DNA of 53,729 nt, taken from an uncultured Bacteroides sp. (GTDB lineage Bacteria; Bacteroidota; Bacteroidia; Bacteroidales; Bacteroidaceae). Shown here in pieces: positions 33,802-42,325 of this stretch (position 1 is its first letter; every line of letters begins with the position of its first letter). The DNA is taken from assembly GCA_944322355.1 (NCBI GenBank), contig CALUOT010000012.1:1-53729 (forward strand), written 5' to 3'. The notes beneath the pieces are model-generated. The model did no database searches. It was not told where the DNA came from and was given only the letters and a program-made list of their open reading frames with translations. Position numbers and translations under genes: made by a program.

Positions 33802-35562
33802 ATGGCAGATAATTATTTGGAACGGAAAAGAGAGGAATATGAACAAAAAGTAGCCCAAATGCAACGACGTCCGAACGTGGTCAGGAGTGCCAACAAACAT
33901 GCTTCGTACCCTACGGATGCACAGTTCAGCCAACGCCTGCATCCCCTACCGGACGAAGCTCTTTCCATTACTCCTCCATCACGCTTCACCTATCCATTCG
34001 ACTATAGTCCACACAAGCTGTCTCTCCTTGCTGCCCAAGAAACCCAACAATACATAGCCACACGTGACGATTGGCGCTCGGAACTCGAAGCGGGCAAAAT
34101 GTTTGGCGTCCTTGTAGTCCGCACCCGACAAGGAGAAATGGGATTCTTCGCAGCCTACTCCGGTTTACTCGCCGGAAGTTATCAGCAAACGTATTTCGTC
34201 CCCCCAGTATACGACTGTCAGCAGCCCGGCGGATTCTTTCGACAAGGAGAAGCCGAAATTGAAAATCTGACCCGCCAAATCAATGAACGAGAACAGTCGG
34301 AAACGTATCAGCTTCTCCTGAAAACAGTCGCTCATACCCGTCAAGAAGCCGAATGCTCCCTCCATGATATGCGTCAGCAAATGAATCGGTCACGGAATCT
34401 CCGTCGCCTGAAGCGAGAGTCAGAAAAACTAACTACGGAAGAGCTCGAACAACTGGTACGCGAAAGCCAGTTCCAAAAGGCTGAATATCGACGTGCAGAA
34501 CGTGCCTGGAAAGAACGGATAGCCATTCCCCAAACTACATTGGATACCTACGAAGCTGAAACAGAACGATTACGTACAGAACGGCGGAAACGTTCTGCCG
34601 CCTTACAGATGCGCTTATTCTGGCACTACAAACTATATAATGCCCGGGGACAACGAAAAGATTTGTGTGAGATATTTGCCCGTACGCCCCAAGGAACACC
34701 CCCGGCCGGTTCGGGCGACTGTGCAGCTCCCAAGCTGCTTCAATATGCCTACATACACCGGTGCCAACCTATCTGCATGGCCGAATTCTGGTGGGGCAAT
34801 TCGCCGATGGGGGAACTTCGCGTTCATGGCCGATATTATCCGGCATGTACCGGCAAATGCGGCCCTATTCTGACATACATGCTCGATGGGCTTGCCGTAG
34901 ATACACCCCCAACCACCGAACGGCGGACGATGGCTGAAGGACAAACGTTGCCTATCATATACGAAGACGCTTGGTTATTGGCCGTCGACAAACCTGCCGG
35001 ATTGTTGAGCGTTCCTGGCCGCGACGGAGGAGACTCGGTGCTTCAACGGATGCGAACCTATCTGCCCCAAGCGGATGGGCCTCTTATCGTACACCGACTG
35101 GACATGGACACATCGGGATTACTGCTCATAGCCAAGACCAAAGCCGTCCACCAACGCATGCAAGCCCTGTTTGAAACCCGCGCAGTAGTCAAACGATACA
35201 TAGCCCTGTTGGACGGTACTCCGTCTGCCGACAAAGGGCTCATCGATCTGCCCATCGGTCCTTGCCTGCACGACCGTCCCCGTCAGCAAGCCGATGGCCC
35301 TACAGCCCGACCGGCACTGACACGCTACGAAGTGTTGGAACAGCAAGAAGAACATACACGGGTGGCTTTCTATCCGCTCACAGGACGTACCCACCAGCTA
35401 CGTGTCCACGCGGCACATATACGGGGATTAGGATGCCCCATCAGCGGTGACAGCCTGTACGGCACCCGAGGTCCCCGCCTCTATCTGCATGCCGAGCAGT
35501 TGGAGTTCGAGCATCCGGTAACCCACGAGCATCTCCGCCTCCACTCACCTGCCCCTTTCTAA
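33802..35562 (+). CDS. RluA-family pseudouridine synthase with long N-terminal region
   Basis: A 586-residue protein. The C-terminal about 200 residues are an RluA-type synthase: IIYEDAWLLAVDKPAGLLSV, HRLDMDTSG (431-439, catalytic Asp434) and FYPLTGRTHQLRVHAA. The N-terminal 380 residues hold a globular part (FGVLVVRTRQGEMGFFAAYS; PPVYDCQQPGGFF), a charged coiled-coil stretch (about 155-270) and a Cys-containing block (PPAGSGDCAAPKLLQYAY; Cys307, 321, 325, 349, 353). It modifies uridine in rRNA or tRNA; the target is unknown. The start at 33802 (MADNYLERKREEYEQ) is preferred, since 33772 lies in the -7 box. Confidence 0.9.
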   Translation: MADNYLERKREEYEQKVAQMQRRPNVVRSANKHASYPTDAQFSQRLHPLPDEALSITPPSRFTYPFDYSPHKLSLLAAQETQQYIATRDDWRSELEAGKMFGVLVVRTRQGEMGFFAAYSGLLAGSYQQTYFVPPVYDCQQPGGFFRQGEAEIENLTRQINEREQSETYQLLLKTVAHTRQEAECSLHDMRQQMNRSRNLRRLKRESEKLTTEELEQLVRESQFQKAEYRRAERAWKERIAIPQTTLDTYEAETERLRTERRKRSAALQMRLFWHYKLYNARGQRKDLCEIFARTPQGTPPAGSGDCAAPKLLQYAYIHRCQPICMAEFWWGNSPMGELRVHGRYYPACTGKCGPILTYMLDGLAVDTPPTTERRTMAEGQTLPIIYEDAWLLAVDKPAGLLSVPGRDGGDSVLQRMRTYLPQADGPLIVHRLDMDTSGLLLIAKTKAVHQRMQALFETRAVVKRYIALLDGTPSADKGLIDLPIGPCLHDRPRQQADGPTARPALTRYEVLEQQEEHTRVAFYPLTGRTHQLRVHAAHIRGLGCPISGDSLYGTRGPRLYLHAEQLEFEHPVTHEHLRLHSPAPF

Positions 35563-35595
35563 AGATGAGCATGAGGCCATTCGGAAAATAATCGC

Positions 35596-35603
35596 TATCT
35601 TTG
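35596..35603 (+). promoter_or_regulatory. -7 box of the AraC-family gene
   Basis: TATCTTTG, 29 bp before the start at 35633, with no clear -33 element. Confidence 0.45.
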
Positions 35604-35632
35604 CACGTCATAGAAAATGTAATACATGCCTT

Positions 35633-36535
35633 ATGGAAGATAACATCATTAAATTGGAGACGGTGGATCAATACAACCAACTTTTCGGACTGGAAACTCT
35701 CCACCCGCTCATTGCCATCGTAGACCTTGGGAAAGCAACCCGTTGCCCTGAAAAGCTGAGTATAAACTATGGAGTATACGCCTTGTTCCTGAAGCAAACA
35801 CGATGTGGTGACATCCGCTACGGACGCCAACTGTACGATTATCAGGAAGGCACGGTGACCAGTTTCGCTCCGGGACAAATCGTACATACACAAATGGAAC
35901 CGGGGACACGTCCCCAAGCCCGCGGATTGTTGTTCCATCCCGACCTGATTCGGGGTACCTCGTTAGGGCAGGAAATCAAGCACTATTCCTTCTTCTCCTA
36001 CAACTCCAACGAAGCCCTCCATCTATCCGAAGAAGAAAAAGGCATCTTTACCGACTGTCTCGACAAGATTCAGTTGGAACTGAACCACCCCATCGACAAA
36101 CACAGCAAGCGACTGATAGCACGCAACATCGAATTGCTGCTGGACTACTGCATGCGTTTCTATGAACGGCAGTTCATCACCCGCTCGGCAGTCAACCGAG
36201 ATGTACTTATCCGCTTCGAAGAACTGCTGGACGACTATTATCAGCAAGACTTAGGGCAGCAACAAGGACTGCCGACTGTCAAGTATTTCGCCGACAAAGT
36301 GTGCCTTTCGGCCAACTACTTCGGCGACCTGGTCAAGAAAGAGACCGGCAAATCGCCCCAGGAATACATCCAGGACAAAATCATCGACTTCTCGAAAGAA
36401 CTGATAGCCACCACGAACAAGACGGTGAGCGAAATAGCCTATCAGTTAGGGTTCCAATACTCGCAACACTTCAACCGGGTGTTCAAGAAGCATGTGGGAG
36501 CCACCCCTAACGAATATCGCCGGGCTCTCGTATAG
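35633..36535 (+). CDS. AraC-family transcription regulator
   Basis: A 300-residue regulator. The N-terminal about 160 residues form a cupin-like sensing domain (YDYQEGTVTSFAPGQIV). The C-terminal about 100 residues form a double helix-turn-helix (YFADKVCLSANYFGDLVKKE; SEIAYQLGFQYSQHFNRVFK; ending GATPNEYRR). The ligand is unknown. It converges on the CMD-cupin gene, a common partner of AraC regulators in Bacteroides, so regulation of that gene is possible but not shown. Array F lies between them. Confidence 0.92.
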   Translation: MEDNIIKLETVDQYNQLFGLETLHPLIAIVDLGKATRCPEKLSINYGVYALFLKQTRCGDIRYGRQLYDYQEGTVTSFAPGQIVHTQMEPGTRPQARGLLFHPDLIRGTSLGQEIKHYSFFSYNSNEALHLSEEEKGIFTDCLDKIQLELNHPIDKHSKRLIARNIELLLDYCMRFYERQFITRSAVNRDVLIRFEELLDDYYQQDLGQQQGLPTVKYFADKVCLSANYFGDLVKKETGKSPQEYIQDKIIDFSKELIATTNKTVSEIAYQLGFQYSQHFNRVFKKHVGATPNEYRRALV

Positions 36536-36610
36536 CTTTCCCGGCAGCCTGTATCCGACAGCGCATGGCAAACGCAATTAAGAAAAAAGCGAACAATCGG
36601 ACGATCCTTC

Positions 36611-36725
36611 GACCCTTCCCCGCAGAACCCCTTGACCCTTGTGCGTACAAGGGGTTGACCTTTGTGCGTACAAGGGTATGACCTTTGTGCGCACAAGGGT
36701 CCGACCTTTCTGCGCACAAGGGTCA
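36611..36725. repeat. 23-bp palindromic tandem array F
   Basis: GACC starts recur at 36611, 36634, 36657, 36680 and 36703, each 23 bp apart. Units contain CCTTGTGCGTACAAGG or TTGTGCGCACAA, a palindrome. The first unit is degenerate. It lies between the 3' ends of two convergent genes, where no classic terminator is seen, so its hairpins may end transcription. Confidence 0.9.
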
Positions 36726-36805
36726 ATACCAGGCTACAGACCGCTCTGGGCAGGGGTAGGCAGTACCCCCCGCCGAGCGAGCTTATGAAATGAAAAACTA
36801 TGACA

Positions 36806-37630
36806 TTACTTTTCCAACTTATCGTACTCGGCATCTGTCACCGGCTCCAGCCATTCGTTGGACGTATTCTCGCCGGGCACTTCGAAGGCGAGGTGTGCAA
36901 ACCAGCTGTCGGCTGCGGCGCCGTGCCAGTGCTTCACGTTGGCCGGGATGTGGATGACATCGCCCGGCAACATCTGTACGGCAGGCTTTCCTTCTTCCTG
37001 ATACCAACCCTTACCGGCTACGCATACCAGCATCTGTCCGCCGCCCTTGGTGGCATGATGAATGTGCCAGTTATTGCGGCAACGGGGCTCGAACGTCACG
37101 TTAGAGAAAGGAACCTGTTCTTTCGATACGGGAGCCAGATAGCTGTTGCCGATGAAATACTGGGCATACGCCGTGTTCGGCTCGCCGATGGGGAATATCA
37201 TTTCGCGCTGGAAGGCAGCTTTGGCATCTTCTCCCTTCGTATCCTCTGCCCACACATCCTTAGCCAGGCGGAAAGCGCCCCATGCGTTAGGCCATCCGGC
37301 ATAGAAAGCGATGTGGGTCAGCATCTCCGAGATTTCGGTGCGGGTGATGCCGTTCTGCTTGGCAAATTGCAAGTGATGCGTCAGCGATGAGTCGATGATA
37401 CCCTTACCAATCAAGGTGGAAACGGTAATCATACTGCGGTCGCGGGGGCTGAGTCCCGGACGGTTCCATACTTCCCCAAAGAGCACATCGTCATTGAGTT
37501 CGGCAAACTTCGGGGCAAATTCTCCCAACTGCACGTGTCCGGCAGTCTGTGTAATTTTTTCTTGTGCCATCATATTTCCAAAATTTAATGTCGTTGCAAA
37601 CAATGCTAATCCTAATAATTTCTTGTTCAT
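36806..37630 (-). CDS. Exported carboxymuconolactone decarboxylase-like plus cupin protein
   Basis: A 274-residue protein with a signal peptide (MNKKLLGLALFATTLNFGNMMAQ). An AhpD/CMD-like helical domain covers about 35-130 (RDRSMITVSTLIGKGIIDSS; HLQFAKQNGITRTEISEML), then a cupin domain covers about 165-260 with metal-binding His/Glu in NNWHIHHATKGGGQ and the late IPANVKHWHGA. The CMD domain lacks the CxxC of AhpD peroxidases in the part seen. Members are often annotated as decarboxylases, but a redox or detoxifying role is as likely; the substrate is unknown. It is monocistronic with promoter boxes at 37657-37690. Confidence 0.88.
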   Translation of the reverse strand: MNKKLLGLALFATTLNFGNMMAQEKITQTAGHVQLGEFAPKFAELNDDVLFGEVWNRPGLSPRDRSMITVSTLIGKGIIDSSLTHHLQFAKQNGITRTEISEMLTHIAFYAGWPNAWGAFRLAKDVWAEDTKGEDAKAAFQREMIFPIGEPNTAYAQYFIGNSYLAPVSKEQVPFSNVTFEPRCRNNWHIHHATKGGGQMLVCVAGKGWYQEEGKPAVQMLPGDVIHIPANVKHWHGAAADSWFAHLAFEVPGENTSNEWLEPVTDAEYDKLEK

Positions 37631-37656
37631 ACGCTTTCATTTTTTGTTTGATGAAG

Positions 37657-37690
37657 CAAAGGTAGGACATTATGGATTACCGGACGCAAA
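37657..37690 (-). promoter_or_regulatory. Promoter of the CMD-cupin gene
   Basis: Minus strand: TTTG (37687-37690), 22 bp, TACCTTTG (37657-37664). Confidence 0.5.
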
Positions 37691-37720
37691 CCGGATTACA
37701 GATGTTTGTACCTTATTTAC

Positions 37721-37758
37721 AGAAAAGCACCGCCCGTTTTTCCCGGACAGTGCTTCTC
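37721..37758 (-). terminator. ettA terminator
   Basis: Minus strand: GAGAAGCACTGTCCGGG pairs imperfectly with CGGGCGGTGCTTTTC, with a short T run. Confidence 0.65.
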
Positions 37759-37784
37759 ATGCGGTCTATAGGACAGCCCCTACC

Positions 37785-39482
37785 TTAATCTTCCATCAAC
37801 TTGCGATAACGCACCCGCTTAGGCTCTTCGCGTCCCAGCCGTTTCAGCTTGTTCTCCTCATATTCCGTGTAGGAACCTTCGAAGAAGAAGACATTCGAAT
37901 CACCCTCGAAAGCCAGGATATGCGTACAGATACGGTCGAGGAACCAACGGTCGTGGCTGATGACTACGGCACACCCGGCGAAATCCTCCAAACCTTCTTC
38001 CAATGCCCGCAAGGTATTGACATCAATATCATTCGTCGGCTCATCGAGCAACAGTACGTTACCTTCTTCCTTCAATGCCATCGCCAAATGGAGACGATTG
38101 CGCTCACCACCCGAGAGCACTCCGCAAAGCTTCTCTTGGTCCGCTCCCGAAAAGTTGAAACGGCTGAGATAAGCACGGGCATTAATATCTCGTCCGCCCA
38201 TGCGAATCAGTTCATTACCTCCGGAGATCACTTGATAGACACTCTTGGCCGGGTCTATGTCGCGATGTTGCTGGTCCACATAAGCCACCTTGACCGTTTC
38301 ACCCACTTCGAACTCACCCCGGTCGGGTTTCTCCAAGCCCATGATAAGGCGGAACAAGGTTGTTTTTCCGGCTCCATTGGGACCAATAATACCCACAATG
38401 CCGTTAGGAGGCAACATGAAATTCAGGTCATCGAAAAGTAACTTGTCACCGTATGCCTTGGCCACATGCTTGGCCTCAATGACTTTATTGCCCAAACGCG
38501 GTCCGTTGGGAATAAAGATTTCCAACTTCTCTTCTTTCTCCTTCACATCTTCATTGAGCAACTTGTCGTAAGAATTCAAACGGGCTTTTCCTTTAGCCTG
38601 ACGGGCTTTCGGTGCCATACGCACCCACTCCAACTCGCGCTCCAACGTCTTGCGGCGTTTGCTGGCTACTTTCTCTTCCATCTCCATACGCTTGGTCTTC
38701 TGCTCCAACCAACTGGAGTAATTACCTTTCCAAGGAATCCCTTCCCCTCTGTCGAGTTCCAGAATCCAGCCTGCCACATGGTCCAGGAAATAACGGTCGT
38801 GCGTCACAGCAATCACCGTACCTTCATATTGTTGCAAGTGTTGCTCCAACCAATCGATAGACTCAGCATCCAAATGGTTGGTCGGCTCGTCCAACAGAAG
38901 AATATCAGGCTTCTGCAACAACAAACGGCAAAGTGCCACACGACGGCGCTCTCCTCCGGACAGATGCTCCACCGACTGATCTTCGGGAGGACAACGCAAA
39001 GCATCCATCGCACGCTCCAGCTTACTATCCAGATTCCAAGCATCCGTCGCGTCAATTATATCCTGCAACTCTGCCTGACGAGTAAACAATTTATCCATTT
39101 TATCCGGATCTTCATAATATTCCGGAAGTCCGAATTTCTGATTAATTTCCTCATATTCGGTCAAAGCGTCCACCACCGGTTGAACTCCTTCCATCACTAC
39201 CTCTTTCACGGTCTTTGTCGGATCCAGATAAGGTTCCTGTGCCAGATAGCCCACCGAATAACCGGGAGAAAATACCACTTCGCCTTGATAAGACTTATCC
39301 AGTCCGGCGATAATCTTGAGCAGTGTCGACTTACCCGAACCATTCAAACCAATGATACCAATCTTCGCCCCATAAAAGAACGAAAGGTAAATGTTCTTCA
39401 ACACCTGCTTGTTGTTCTGTGGAATGGTCTTGTTCAGACCTACCATCGAAAAGATAATCTTTTTATCGTCTACTGTTGCCAT
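37785..39482 (-). CDS. ettA: Energy-dependent translational throttle protein EttA (ABC-F)
   Basis: A 565-residue ABC-F ATPase with two nucleotide-binding domains: Walker A IGLNGSGKST and IGPNGAGKTT, signatures LSGGERRRVALC and LSGGERNRLHLA, and Walker B LLLDEPTNHLD and LLLDEPTNDID. The linker and toothed arm (about 240-320; KRMEMEEKVASKRRKTLERE) and length fit EttA, which binds the ribosomal E site and couples early elongation to energy charge. No membrane segment is present. A -7 box, TAGATTTG, lies at 39502-39509 on the minus strand. Confidence 0.94.
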   Translation of the reverse strand: MATVDDKKIIFSMVGLNKTIPQNNKQVLKNIYLSFFYGAKIGIIGLNGSGKSTLLKIIAGLDKSYQGEVVFSPGYSVGYLAQEPYLDPTKTVKEVVMEGVQPVVDALTEYEEINQKFGLPEYYEDPDKMDKLFTRQAELQDIIDATDAWNLDSKLERAMDALRCPPEDQSVEHLSGGERRRVALCRLLLQKPDILLLDEPTNHLDAESIDWLEQHLQQYEGTVIAVTHDRYFLDHVAGWILELDRGEGIPWKGNYSSWLEQKTKRMEMEEKVASKRRKTLERELEWVRMAPKARQAKGKARLNSYDKLLNEDVKEKEEKLEIFIPNGPRLGNKVIEAKHVAKAYGDKLLFDDLNFMLPPNGIVGIIGPNGAGKTTLFRLIMGLEKPDRGEFEVGETVKVAYVDQQHRDIDPAKSVYQVISGGNELIRMGGRDINARAYLSRFNFSGADQEKLCGVLSGGERNRLHLAMALKEEGNVLLLDEPTNDIDVNTLRALEEGLEDFAGCAVVISHDRWFLDRICTHILAFEGDSNVFFFEGSYTEYEENKLKRLGREEPKRVRYRKLMED

Positions 39483-39501
39483 ACATTAATTTATTTAGAT
39501 G

Positions 39502-39509
39502 CAAATCTA
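39502..39509 (-). promoter_or_regulatory. -7 box of ettA
   Basis: TAGATTTG on the minus strand, 19 bp before the ATG; no clear -33 element. Confidence 0.4.
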
Positions 39510-39615
39510 CGGAAAATTTGTGAGATTATGGCAGAGAATAAACGGATTTGAGTCAACACAACCATAAAGTACTCATGAGAACGTTACAAAAGCAATGCCC
39601 CGTTTGTTGACAATC

Positions 39616-39679
39616 TGACACTTTGACTTTCCTGGTCGCTGAGAATCGCATATTTCCGACCGAAGTACGTCCCGGTGGG
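39616..39679 (-). repeat. Dispersed element tail, partial inverted copy 3
   Basis: Read on the minus strand, it matches the last 64 bp of copy 2 (about 28115-28178): CACCGGGACGTACTTCGGTC, GCGATTCTCAGCG and AAAGTCAAAGTGTCA. The array part and the rest of the tail are missing. Confidence 0.85.
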
Positions 39680-39747
39680 TAAGAGCTCAATTTATTAGTG
39701 TGACAAGACTCAGCCATTTTATCAGAAAGCGTCTGCCAAAAATGCAT

Positions 39748-39823
39748 ATATATTCGTGAGTCATTTCATATAAGTGCGTGAGCCATTTCATATATATTCG
39801 TGAGCCCACGCACTTATATGCCT
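39748..39823 (+). repeat. 22-bp tandem array G
   Basis: ATTCGTGAG-type blocks recur at 39752, 39774 and 39796, with a remnant at 39818. It is homologous to array D in units, leader (CTGCCAAAA, 39734-39742) and end (CACGCACTTATAT then a T run). Confidence 0.85.
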
Positions 39824-39851
39824 TTTTCAGGGCATCTGATCGCCATGACAT

Positions 39852-40412
39852 TTAAAGCGAACGGCCTTTAAACACATTACTCTTATCCAACGGAAGAATA
39901 ATCCCTTTCAAGGTTAAACGATTGGAATGAAAGTCGGGCATAATGTTGACTGTAGCCTCGTTGCTTCCCTCAAAGAGGGTGATTTCTACACGCGCCGAAA
40001 TGCCCACACCTACCACGTTCATTGAAAGCGAGATGTTGCCTTTCTTATCCTTCTTCAAGTCGTACTTCGAGAAGGTGCCTTCGACCGTCACCCCTCCCAG
40101 TCCGTTCAACCCGCTTATGGGGATATTGAAAGCTACCTGTACCACGGCTTGGTCATCGCAGACCGAGACAAAGTTGGTGTTGGAAGTCACATAAGCCATT
40201 TGTCCATATTTAAATACGACTCTATCGGCCTCCAGTGTAAAAGCACGCTCGTTGAGTGCCTGTTCAGCCTCGGCAAATTGCAAACTGTCTATCCGTTCTT
40301 GCAAGGCCTTTTTCTCCTTCCGGGTCAGTTTCCGGCCTTCGTCTTCTTGAGCTATAGCGCCTCCTGCCAACATGAGCAGAAACAGCGTCATCATAATGGT
40401 TAAACTTTTCAT
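39852..40412 (-). CDS. Exported DUF4251-domain protein
   Basis: A 186-residue protein with a signal peptide (MKSLTIMMTLFLLMLAGGAIAQ), a short charged helix (RKLTRKEKKALQERIDSLQF) and a DUF4251 domain of about 125 residues, including SVCDDQAVVQVAFNIPISG and TFSKYDLKKDKKGNI. DUF4251 proteins are small exported beta-rich proteins of Bacteroidetes with no known function. It is a single minus-strand gene bordered by array G downstream and the pepC terminator upstream. Confidence 0.88.
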   Translation of the reverse strand: MKSLTIMMTLFLLMLAGGAIAQEDEGRKLTRKEKKALQERIDSLQFAEAEQALNERAFTLEADRVVFKYGQMAYVTSNTNFVSVCDDQAVVQVAFNIPISGLNGLGGVTVEGTFSKYDLKKDKKGNISLSMNVVGVGISARVEITLFEGSNEATVNIMPDFHSNRLTLKGIILPLDKSNVFKGRSL

Positions 40413-40562
40413 AATGATAATCTTTAATTGTTGCTATTCATACAGTTTCTCATTAAATGAAAAATGAAGCGACCCGCCTTTTATTGCTCCGTTTCCTGAT
40501 AATAATGTTTAAAAGAGCTGTCCACTTATCTTTTTTTAAACTCTCCACACAGTGCTTCCCCC

Positions 40563-40601
40563 ATAAAAAAAACACCGGCGGATATACTTCCAACCGGTGT
40601 T
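40563..40601 (-). terminator. Terminator of the papain-like aminopeptidase gene
   Basis: AACACCGG (40571-40578) pairs with CCGGTGTT (40594-40601). On the minus strand a run of eight T follows. Confidence 0.9.
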
Positions 40602-40631
40602 GATGATTTCTATATCCGTTTCGCTTCGGAC

Positions 40632-41816
40632 TTATTCGATACCCAATTTCTTCTTAATATCCTTGGGAAGTGCATCTTTATGTACTAAGATGTTCATCGT
40701 TTTGTAGGCGACGAAAGCTTTTGAAGCATACCAGATGCCTTTGTACTTACCGGTCAAACCCCACGAATTCTTCACCATGAAATATTCCTTACCATTCTGG
40801 TCCTTGGCAATACCGTAAATTACCATACCGTGGTCGTCAGTTGTCTCCCAATTATCGAAAGCCACTTGACGCATCTCCTGTGTTACTTCAATTTCGGGCA
40901 ACGGACGCGAAGTCAGTTCCTTACGCTTATCCGTAGCTGTCAGTCCAGTCCAGCGTGCCATGTCGCTACCAGTCAGTTCAGCACCTCGTGCAGCATCGGG
41001 CATCACGGCAATACCATCGCGAGTAAAACCCTGTTCGCTCACGTCGCTACCCCATGCGAAGGTATAGCCCGTGCGAATGGCATTGTCCATCACGGCCATC
41101 AGTTCCTCAATCGGCAGGTTGTAAGACAAACCATTCCGCCAATTATCCTGAATCTCAATAGCAAACTGGGTGTAGAAAGGATGATGGGTATATGAAGTCA
41201 GCGACACATAGTCATCGGGATTAATGCCCAAGCTCTGTCCGAAGGTCATCGGCGTATATTCCTTCCCCTCGTACGTGAAAGTTTCGGGACACTTGCCCAG
41301 GTAAGTATCATAAATGGCACTGATGCCGTTCTTCCAGACAGGAGTCAACTTGCTGAAACGACCTTTACCGATGGCTTGCACATAAGCACCAGCAACAGCA
41401 TCCAACTCGTTGTGTACCGGCAGGGAATCGCCATACATAATGCCCGGCATCGCTTCTTGCGGTACAAGTCCGTAGTTCTTCAAACAGTACATAATATCAT
41501 AAAAACTTCCGCCCGGCGAGAAAGAAGCATCTCCGTGATAGCGCACATAGTTGACCGCACGGTCTACCATGGTGTGATGCACCACAAACATCTCGGACAG
41601 GTCATAAGTGCCCTTGCCCATACGCAATAATTCGCTTTCCAAAAAACTAAGGCTTGAGAAACTCCAGCACGTACTCGAACGGTTCTGATTTTTGATGCTG
41701 GTGATAGGATTTTCCTTCACAGTCGTAAATACGAAACCTTCTTCTTTGGGCGCATCTTGTGCCGCCACCTGAAGGCTAAGTAAACCCATTGCGACAATAA
41801 GTATTGACTTTTTCAT
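40632..41816 (-). CDS. Exported C1-family aminopeptidase C / bleomycin hydrolase-like protease
   Basis: A 394-residue papain-fold protease with a signal peptide (MKKSILIVAMGLLSLQVAAQ). The catalytic Cys is in NRSSTCWSFSSLSFLE (Cys50), the His in DDHGMVIYGIAKD and the Asn in FMVKNSWG. Domain order and large insert fit the PepC/bleomycin hydrolase group, normally cytoplasmic hexamers. The signal peptide implies a periplasmic location in this organism, where it would trim peptides. A -7 box (TAAATTTG) lies at 41853-41860 on the minus strand. Confidence 0.9.
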   Translation of the reverse strand: MKKSILIVAMGLLSLQVAAQDAPKEEGFVFTTVKENPITSIKNQNRSSTCWSFSSLSFLESELLRMGKGTYDLSEMFVVHHTMVDRAVNYVRYHGDASFSPGGSFYDIMYCLKNYGLVPQEAMPGIMYGDSLPVHNELDAVAGAYVQAIGKGRFSKLTPVWKNGISAIYDTYLGKCPETFTYEGKEYTPMTFGQSLGINPDDYVSLTSYTHHPFYTQFAIEIQDNWRNGLSYNLPIEELMAVMDNAIRTGYTFAWGSDVSEQGFTRDGIAVMPDAARGAELTGSDMARWTGLTATDKRKELTSRPLPEIEVTQEMRQVAFDNWETTDDHGMVIYGIAKDQNGKEYFMVKNSWGLTGKYKGIWYASKAFVAYKTMNILVHKDALPKDIKKKLGIE

Positions 41817-41852
41817 TGCTATTAAATTAAGTTGAATGATTGATTACTGGTG

Positions 41853-41860
41853 CAAATTTA
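41853..41860 (-). promoter_or_regulatory. -7 box of the papain-like protease gene
   Basis: TAAATTTG on the minus strand, 36 bp before the ATG. Confidence 0.4.
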
Positions 41861-41954
41861 GATAAAATCCGCGAGATTCTACATCGGCAGAATAGAGAAA
41901 ACGTTTTTTCTTTAGAGAAAAGGTAGGCAAAAAACAAGAATTCAAAGGATATAA

Positions 41955-41995
41955 AACAAAAAAACAGCGGACAGGTCTCCCCTTATCCACTGTTT
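41955..41995 (-). terminator. cbpA-cbpM terminator
   Basis: AAACAGCGGA (41962-41971) pairs with TCCACTGTTT (41986-41995) with one G-T-type mismatch; seven T follow on the minus strand. Confidence 0.8.
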
Positions 41996-42013
41996 TCCTA
42001 TCTATTTGTTCAC

Positions 42014-42310
42014 TTAAAGGTCTACTCCGAAAAAACGCAGCCGACTATGCAAGCGATCAATCTCCCGCTGCATTTCTTCTATCCGCTGCAACAAATGATG
42101 AATGGCATCAATGCCTTCCATGTTGATGGATAAATCATAATACATACGGCTGTAACGCTCTACGTCAGGCAATTGAGAGAAAAGCAAACAGGGTTTCCCG
42201 TCTTCCATATAAATGTCTATCAGCCCACCCTCTTGCAACAAGTCAATAAATGAAGGTTCGACGTGACATTTATCACAATAATCACTCAGTATAATATAAT
42301 CGTTTTGCAT
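42014..42310 (-). CDS. cbpM: CbpM-like chaperone modulator
   Basis: A 98-residue protein following cbpA by 15 bp. The N-terminal part (IILSDYCDKCHVEPSFIDLL, then GLIDI) and the C-terminal helix (IHHLLQRIEEMQREIDRLHS) match the CbpM/MerR-like modulator family. CbpM binds the J domain of CbpA and restrains its activity. The pairing with cbpA supports the call. It is the last gene before the terminator. Confidence 0.88.
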   Translation of the reverse strand: MQNDYIILSDYCDKCHVEPSFIDLLQEGGLIDIYMEDGKPCLLFSQLPDVERYSRMYYDLSINMEGIDAIHHLLQRIEEMQREIDRLHSRLRFFGVDL

Positions 42311-42325
42311 AACGTTCCTTTTCTT

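Noticed and set aside
36442-36834. 130-codon minus-strand frame through array F
   Set aside because: It translates the 23-bp repeats and overlaps the AraC gene 3' end; no protein features.
39553-39747. 64-codon frame in the ettA upstream region
   Set aside because: It lies in the inverted partial copy of the dispersed element and has no conserved features.
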